From UPXZ01 sp049840795 (GTDB lineage: Bacteria > Bacteroidota > Bacteroidia > Bacteroidales > Paludibacteraceae): a stretch of DNA of 64,000 bases. Positions 60,001 through 64,000 of this stretch are shown here, one piece after another. The stretch covers positions 29,085 to 93,084 of the forward strand of contig JASGJK010000012.1 of NCBI GenBank assembly GCA_049840795.1, given 5' to 3'. Position numbers and translations under genes: made by a program. The number at the start of each line of letters is the position of its first letter. The first letter of the stretch is position 1. The notes beneath the pieces were generated by a model. That model was not told where the DNA came from. It saw only the letters and a program-made list of their open reading frames with translations, and searched no databases.

Positions 60001-60263
60001 CAGATATTTATGTGGAAGATGGGGACTACCTGAAAATAAAAAATATAACACTGGGTTATGATTTGAAACGGCTACTACCCAAATTGCCAATATCCCAGAT
60101 GAAACTTTACGTTACAGCTCAAAACGTATTTACATTTACTAACTATTCGGGCATGGATCCTGAAATTGGTTATTCTGCAGGCGATTCATACACAAAAGGT
60201 ATTGATCTCGGATTTTATCCAAGCGCGAGAACATATATGATAGGAACCAATATTAAATTTTAA
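57066..60263 (+). CDS. SusC/RagA-type TonB-dependent outer-membrane transporter
   Basis: The protein has 1065 residues and is intact. Signal region (1-38), carboxypeptidase-regulatory-like domain (about 43-122; VVVDNDRNPIVGAAILEKGT), TonB-box-like DEVVVVGYG, plug domain (about 130-240; IRGLGTNGSNTPLYIIDGAA, DIESIDVLKDAASAAIYGAR) and a barrel ending in TYMIGTNIKF with terminal phenylalanine. It takes up oligosaccharides in complex with the SusD encoded 14 bases downstream. No STN domain. Divergent from the ROK/MFS/SIS/creatininase/GH9 operon, so it is the outer-membrane import half of locus 2. Confidence 0.95.
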   Translation: MKHKRKKSSLLGWELTRMVTITLLILTIGNFASKAYGQQTFLTNGVVVDNDRNPIVGAAILEKGTSKGVISNVDGRFSFTVDKNAILVISCLGYERIEVRAATNLTITLTEKSDFLDEVVVVGYGIQKKKLVTGATVQVKGDDIAKLNTPSVLGALQSQAPGVEITQSSGFIGDGFKVNIRGLGTNGSNTPLYIIDGAAGSIDGLSPNDIESIDVLKDAASAAIYGARAANGVILVTTKKGKLGKYEVVYDGYYGVQNLYKIPTLLNAQEYMAIQDESQIINGLSPFNWANYLPGSDLTATQNGSWTGTNWLKEIMNKNAPTQSHSLSITSGTERTKTAMGVTYFSQEATLGVPSDVPGLQRVNFRLNTEQVVYKYKGFDLFKVGETLNYRYNIMHGQVPRDDIYWNSVHNMLVMSPLMHVYNAEGNYYILSDQQADGYNWDVSNSANKNPIAYMDYTGNQNVSKSYSLNGSAYAELQPIKNLKLRSQFGYNFGASSYRSYTPAYEALSSTVSNRVDRVSQSQSIGHSWSLENTLNYVFDISGGHNIDVLFGQSIAKSGYGESLGSSNTESSFTDFEHAYLSNVPGTATITSAPTGSPYGESALVSFFGRVNYNYQEKYLASLVLRSDGSSVFARGNRWGYFPSVSGGWVISNEDFWKEKIKGVDFLKLRLSYGQNGNNAVSANQHLSLIVSDGEYGYPFGNSMGDPSVAAYPLKLVNTDLKWETQQMINFGIDSRFFRDRLSVEFDVYQRKTMDWLVKPQVPVYWGGEPAYANGGDVKNTGFEAIIRWNDHIGKDFYYGANLSIGQNKNEVTKIANENGYIDGSPGILWSTAPTCYRIEVGQPMGYFYGYKTAGVWQTQKQIDAYKGAKFGNPEPGDLIWVDNDGNGVIDENDRTLIGNPHPDVTLGFSFNVGYKGIELSVTTYGAFGQQILKCYRDYVSSPLSNYTTEVFERWHGEGTSNRMPKLASSSSTNYSWVSDIYVEDGDYLKIKNITLGYDLKRLLPKLPISQMKLYVTAQNVFTFTNYSGMDPEIGYSAGDSYTKGIDLGFYPSARTYMIGTNIKF

Positions 60264-60277
60264 ATTAACTAACAGTC

Positions 60278-62104
60278 ATGAAGAAAATACTAATATTCAT
60301 CTTTACAGCGGTATTATTTACCGGATGCGAAGATTTTTTGGATACAAAAACGCTAACAACTAAATCTAGTGAAAATTATCCAACAACAATGACCGAAGCT
60401 GAAGAAATGCTAACAGGAGTATATGCAAAAATGCTTTTTGAAAGCCCCGAAACATCATCACAATTCTTTTTGGCTCAATTGGCCGGCGATGAAGGGCTTG
60501 GAGGCAACCTTTCGGGATCCAATAATTGTGCTATGAATTTCTTAAAATACATCAATATTGATAATTTTTTGGGAACAATGGATGGTACCAATTGGAATCC
60601 TGGAATATGGCAACGTGATTATCAACTGATTTATCGGGCTAATACGGCATTAGCGGCTTTCAATAAATTTGAAGGTTGGACAAGTGAAAATGAAAAAGAA
60701 CGGTATTTAGGAGAAGTCTATTTTTTGCGGGCTTACGCCTTTAACGAGCTTGTTCAAGTATTTGGCGGTGTTCCCTTACGTTTGGAAACAGATATGACAG
60801 CGCTAACACGTGCTTCTGTAGATGAAGTTTACCAACAAATAGGTTCTGACCTGAAAAATGCTATTGAACTTATGCCGGACAAAGCTTATTTAGGAGATGA
60901 CGCTATGGTCGGACATACTACTAAATATGCGGCTGAAGCGATGATGGCACGCGTGTTCTTATTTTATACAGGACGTTATGCTAAAACAGAATTACCGGGT
61001 GGCATTACAAAAGAACAAGTCATAAACATGGATCGATGACTGTGTAGAAAACTCAGGACATGACCTTGTTAGTGATCAACGTAATTTATGGGCATACACT
61101 AATGTGCTACAAACGAACAAAGCGGACAATATAAATATAAGTATGCTGTAAACAACAATTTGCATTGGGAAGGATTAAATTCCATAGAAACCGTTTATGC
61201 CAATAAACATAAACTACAAGGCAACAGCTGGGGTAATACTATGTACAGCAATACGACCATTACGTATTTTTCGCCTTCTCACGATAATTCTACTTTTGCA
61301 GAACGTTATCCTTTTGGGCAAGGTTGGGGAGCCGGACCTGTTTCACCCGCCTTGGTGGAAGATTGGAAAACATGGTCAGCACAGCAAACCTATTTGGACG
61401 GCGTTACGCAAGACCCACGTCTAACCGGTTCTGTCTGGTCTTATGACGCGTTAGATCCTAATAATACAGGAACAGTATTGATTGGCGACCGCAAAATGAG
61501 CGCAGACGAACCAAACTATACCGTATCAAAACGTTATTACGAACAGACCGGATATTTTCAGAAAAAATACATCGCTATCAATTCCTATTACAATGACGGA
61601 TTCAAACCTTTTGGTCCACAGTTGTATCCGGAAATTGCAGTTGCCACCCCATCACAAACCCTGCATCAGATTCCCGATTTGATTCTGATACGTTTTGCTG
61701 ATGTATTGCTTATGCAATCGGAATTAAAAGAAGACGCAGCAGGATTAAACCGCGTACGTGCTCGTTCACATTTGGCTCCCGTTGCCTACTCGTTAAATGC
61801 TATTAAAAATGAACGGCGTTATGAATTGGCATTCGAGGCGCTTCGTTGGTACGATTTGTTGCGTTGGTCAGGTCCCACGCTTGAAGAAGCGGGTAATGCA
61901 CTAAACAAGCAGAACGGTTTTACAGTAGTAAATGCGGCGGCAGTAGTACCTATGGTGCAGTATGATTACAAAGCACGTTTGAAAGAAACAGAAGGTTACT
62001 GGTATATCCCCCAGTCAGAAATAGACCGTTCTAATGGTGGAATAAAACAAAATCCCGGTTGGGAAAGTGCAGACGCACTATTCAAAGACTGGAACAATAT
62101 GTAA
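60278..62104 (+). pseudogene. SusD/RagB-family glycan-binding lipoprotein, two frameshifts
   Basis: The lipobox is LFTGC (C17), then EDFLDTKTLTTKSS. The helices EVYFLRAYAFNELVQVFGGV are SusD-typical. The frame stops at 61037-61039 after VINMDR; with one base less (about 61028) it reads VINWIDDCVENSGHDLVSDQ and on to AYTNVLQTNKA. A second shift near 61115-61125 leads to QYKYKYAVNNNLHWEG and the rest, with NERRYELAFEALRWYDLLRW, a SusD hallmark. Two indels about 90 bases apart suggest poor sequence locally. Corrected length is about 608 residues. It binds glycan at the surface for the SusC before it. Confidence 0.9.
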
Positions 62105-62153
62105 CAAAAATTTTTCCAAAATAATATGTATAATCTTTTAAAATTAAATTATT

Positions 62154-63401
62154 ATGAAGAAACTTTTTATAATCATTTCAGTTGTGTCATTTATGACAGC
62201 AACTGCCATACAAGCGCAAACACTCACAACAAAAGTTACTAAAACCTACACTTGGAATACAGGGAATGCTTCACGCGACTTTACTATTTACAATGGTAAA
62301 GCTTATGTTATTGATAATGCAAATACTTCTATTCACGTAATTGATGGCTCTACCGGCACAGAAGACGCGGCAACCATTATTACCGATGCATCCTTTGTGA
62401 GTTGTGGTATTACCGCTGACGGTGCAGGCAATCTTTTTTTAACTCCCGTTAGTTGGATAGGTAATCCGAATTGGAAACTCACCAAGGTTGATTTGTTGAA
62501 CGGCAATGCTGTAACAGCGCTAAATAACGGAGCCGCAGTAGGCAGTGTTCGTACCGATTTTATCGAAGCGTTTAGCGATGGCACCAACACACGTATTGCT
62601 GGAGCAGTTTGTGGCGGAAGTGCAAATAATTTACAGATATTCACCGTAAGCGGTGCAACAGCCGCGCTTACCATACCGTCGGGAACCATGTATACCGAAG
62701 GGGCATATTACAACGATGCAAAATGGATTGACGCCACTCATTTGCTTATGACTTCAAAAGGACAAGTGCCGTACTATGTTACAGTTGATTACGGCACATC
62801 CACAATTGCTGCCACTCCTATTGGAGAAACGGCGGCAACTGCTGCCGGAAGTGCTTACTTCAAATTGAATGATAAGCCTTATATTGTATTGCCTCAAGGA
62901 AATCTTGGAGTGGTAAAAGTCTTTGATATTACCAATCCGGCTGCTCCTGCACAGGTAGGCGAACCTACAGCCGCTATCGGTACAACAGGTTTAGACCATA
63001 TAGGTATAGAAGCTAAAGTAGATGGTAATAAAGCTAATATTTACGTTTGGACACCCAATGCTGGTTTAGCAATACACGAATTTACCGCGATACAAAATTC
63101 TGTAAAAACAATTGATATTAACAGTATGATTACGGTATCGGTAAAAGAGGGTAAAATAATATTGAAAACAGATGAAGACATTCTTTCCGGCTATACATTG
63201 TATAATGTTGACGGACGTACACTCTTAACCGGAAAAGCAAACGACACAACTGTTGAAATATCTACCAATCATTTAGCAAACGGCGTGTATCTGCTTCAAG
63301 TCTCTACATCTAAAGGTGCAGCAGTAAAAAAAATAAATTGGTATAGGCGCTTAGTTCGCTGTTGTTATTTTATTTTTAATCAATCTCTTAGGTTCGCTTA
63401 G
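62154..63401 (+). CDS. Secreted beta-propeller-like protein with T9SS sorting domain, tail altered by an IS
   Basis: Signal peptide (MKKLFIIISVVSFMTATAIQ, cleaved after QA). Residues about 25-325 have repeated beta-strand units of a propeller-like surface protein (NASRDFTIYNGKAYVIDNAN, PNWKLTKVDLLNGNAVTALN). A type A T9SS C-terminal domain follows (about 330-398; GYTLYNVDGRTLLTGKANDT ... LANGVYLLQVSTSKGAAVKK). The natural end would be near VKKINW; the last 18 residues (YRRLVRCCYFIFNQSLRFA-like tail) come from the end of the IS1595-type element. It is the third gene after SusC and SusD and may be a surface glycan-binding partner. Confidence 0.82.
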   Translation: MKKLFIIISVVSFMTATAIQAQTLTTKVTKTYTWNTGNASRDFTIYNGKAYVIDNANTSIHVIDGSTGTEDAATIITDASFVSCGITADGAGNLFLTPVSWIGNPNWKLTKVDLLNGNAVTALNNGAAVGSVRTDFIEAFSDGTNTRIAGAVCGGSANNLQIFTVSGATAALTIPSGTMYTEGAYYNDAKWIDATHLLMTSKGQVPYYVTVDYGTSTIAATPIGETAATAAGSAYFKLNDKPYIVLPQGNLGVVKVFDITNPAAPAQVGEPTAAIGTTGLDHIGIEAKVDGNKANIYVWTPNAGLAIHEFTAIQNSVKTIDINSMITVSVKEGKIILKTDEDILSGYTLYNVDGRTLLTGKANDTTVEISTNHLANGVYLLQVSTSKGAAVKKINWYRRLVRCCYFIFNQSLRFA

Positions 63402-64000
63402 AACCATCCTTTTTATGAGTAAATCGAAGATTGACCCCATCATTGTCCGTCTATTATAACGAAAATGATATTCATCGAGATAACCTTGCATCCGTTCTTT
63501 TGAACAATGGTGGTGTATTCCTCGTAGCCATCCCTGAATGTTCATTATGTGAATATGCAACTGCTGCATGCCTTTCCCTTTCTCCGAAGGTATTTGTTCT
63601 AAGTTTGGATAGTCTTTTTTCAATGGTAAATAACCTTTCCAAACATCAGTAATAACATTTGCATCGTTGCTGATATATGTTTGAAAAAATGGTCTAAATT
63701 CTTTGCTCGAAGCATGCTCAATTACTTGTGCATAAGCTCGACCAACACCTTTTTTATCTTCCAAAATTTCAAGCCCAACAATTACTAACTTCTTTTTACT
63801 GTCGCCACTACGACCAACTTTACCTTCTTCGTATTCTCCTATGAGAAACTCATCAACCTGAACTTTGCCCTCCAATCGGCTTTTACGGCTACTTGTCATT
63901 GCTTGTTGGATTTTCCACTTAAATTCCCATACAGGTGCTGTTGCATTTATCGTGTTTCCCTATTAACCTTAGCAATACGATAATTCTGAACCAAGTAGGT
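63340..64000 (-). mobile_element. IS1595-type (ISXO2) insertion sequence, cut by the window edge
   Basis: It begins near 63340 (GGTATAGGCGCTTAGTTCGC) and runs past the right edge. Its one gene is read on the minus strand. Only one end is visible, so inverted repeats and target duplication cannot be tested here. Confidence 0.72.
63351..63899 (-). CDS. IS1595/ISXO2-family transposase, N-terminus missing or frameshifted
   Basis: This is a DDE-type (ISXO2-like) transposase. Visible catalytic stretches are LEGKVQVDEFLIGEYEEGKV (first Asp), ISNDANVITDVWKGYLPL (second Asp) and the late helix IQGWLRGIHHHCSKERMQGY then LDEYHFRYNRR with the Glu. The frame continues upstream of the ATG for about 20 more codons (NATAPVWEFKWKIQQAM, matching the usual zinc-finger linker region) to an in-frame stop at about 63960; another frame there reads YLVQNYRIAKVNRET. 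So the N-terminal part is probably shifted or lies beyond the window edge. Confidence 0.8.
   Translation of the reverse strand: MTSSRKSRLEGKVQVDEFLIGEYEEGKVGRSGDSKKKLVIVGLEILEDKKGVGRAYAQVIEHASSKEFRPFFQTYISNDANVITDVWKGYLPLKKDYPNLEQIPSEKGKGMQQLHIHIMNIQGWLRGIHHHCSKERMQGYLDEYHFRYNRRTMMGSIFDLLIKRMVLSEPKRLIKNKITTAN

Overview
The window is about 64 kb of AT-rich DNA from a gut- or sediment-type Bacteroidota, most likely order Bacteroidales. The evidence is two SusC/SusD pairs, several proteins with type IX secretion (T9SS) C-terminal sorting domains, lipoproteins with Bacteroidota-style signal peptides, hybrid TPR-membrane-HTH regulators, and the TolC/HlyD/ABC-2 permease export operon typical of this group. 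I see no rRNA, tRNA, CRISPR array or prophage.

Layout. 1-5.1 kb: the 3' end of a GH3 glycosidase gene, two TPR/membrane/HTH regulators and a small DUF3244-like secreted protein, all frameshifted. 5.5-16 kb: an accessory zone of small secreted or membrane proteins (glycine-zipper lipoprotein, beta-barrel, LRR protein, thioredoxin-like protein, HU-like DNA-binding protein, VPS62-like protein). It is sprinkled with long palindromic repeats (7405, 11294, 11975) and an IS982 copy. 16-25 kb: polysaccharide locus 1 (GH27-like enzyme, SusC, SusD, GH97) for alpha-linked glycans, with only a scrap of its regulator left upstream. 25.4-31.4 kb: a minus-strand export operon (MarR, TolC, HlyD, two ABC-2 permeases, no ATPase), then a DMT transporter. 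32.8-38.5 kb: two large secreted proteins (FISUMP/FG-GAP and IPT/TIG with T9SS tag). 38.5-39.7 kb: nested miniature transposable elements and a palindromic array. 39.9-45.5 kb: a conserved core (AraC-type hybrid regulator, dapA, DUF6913, ligA). 45.6-50.3 kb: a lipoprotein, a broken T9SS protein and a LolE-like permease. 50.7-64 kb: polysaccharide locus 2, in which a minus-strand operon (ROK kinase, MFS, SIS isomerase, creatininase-like hydrolase, GH9) faces a plus-strand SusC/SusD/secreted-protein operon, closed by an IS1595-type element.

How the parts fit. Locus 1 should bind and import alpha-glucan or alpha-galactoside oligomers, trimmed by the GH27-like and GH97 enzymes. Locus 2 has a beta-glycan GH9 plus a set of cytoplasmic enzymes that could together replace NagK/NagA/NagB, which suggests an amino-sugar polymer; that is inference.

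Quality note. At least sixteen genes carry single-base frameshifts, mostly one extra base in a short homopolymer, and one permease hides a compensated pair. The pattern looks more like unpolished long-read sequence than real decay. Genes so marked are labelled pseudogene here but may be intact in the organism. Start codons follow the signal peptide where there is one.
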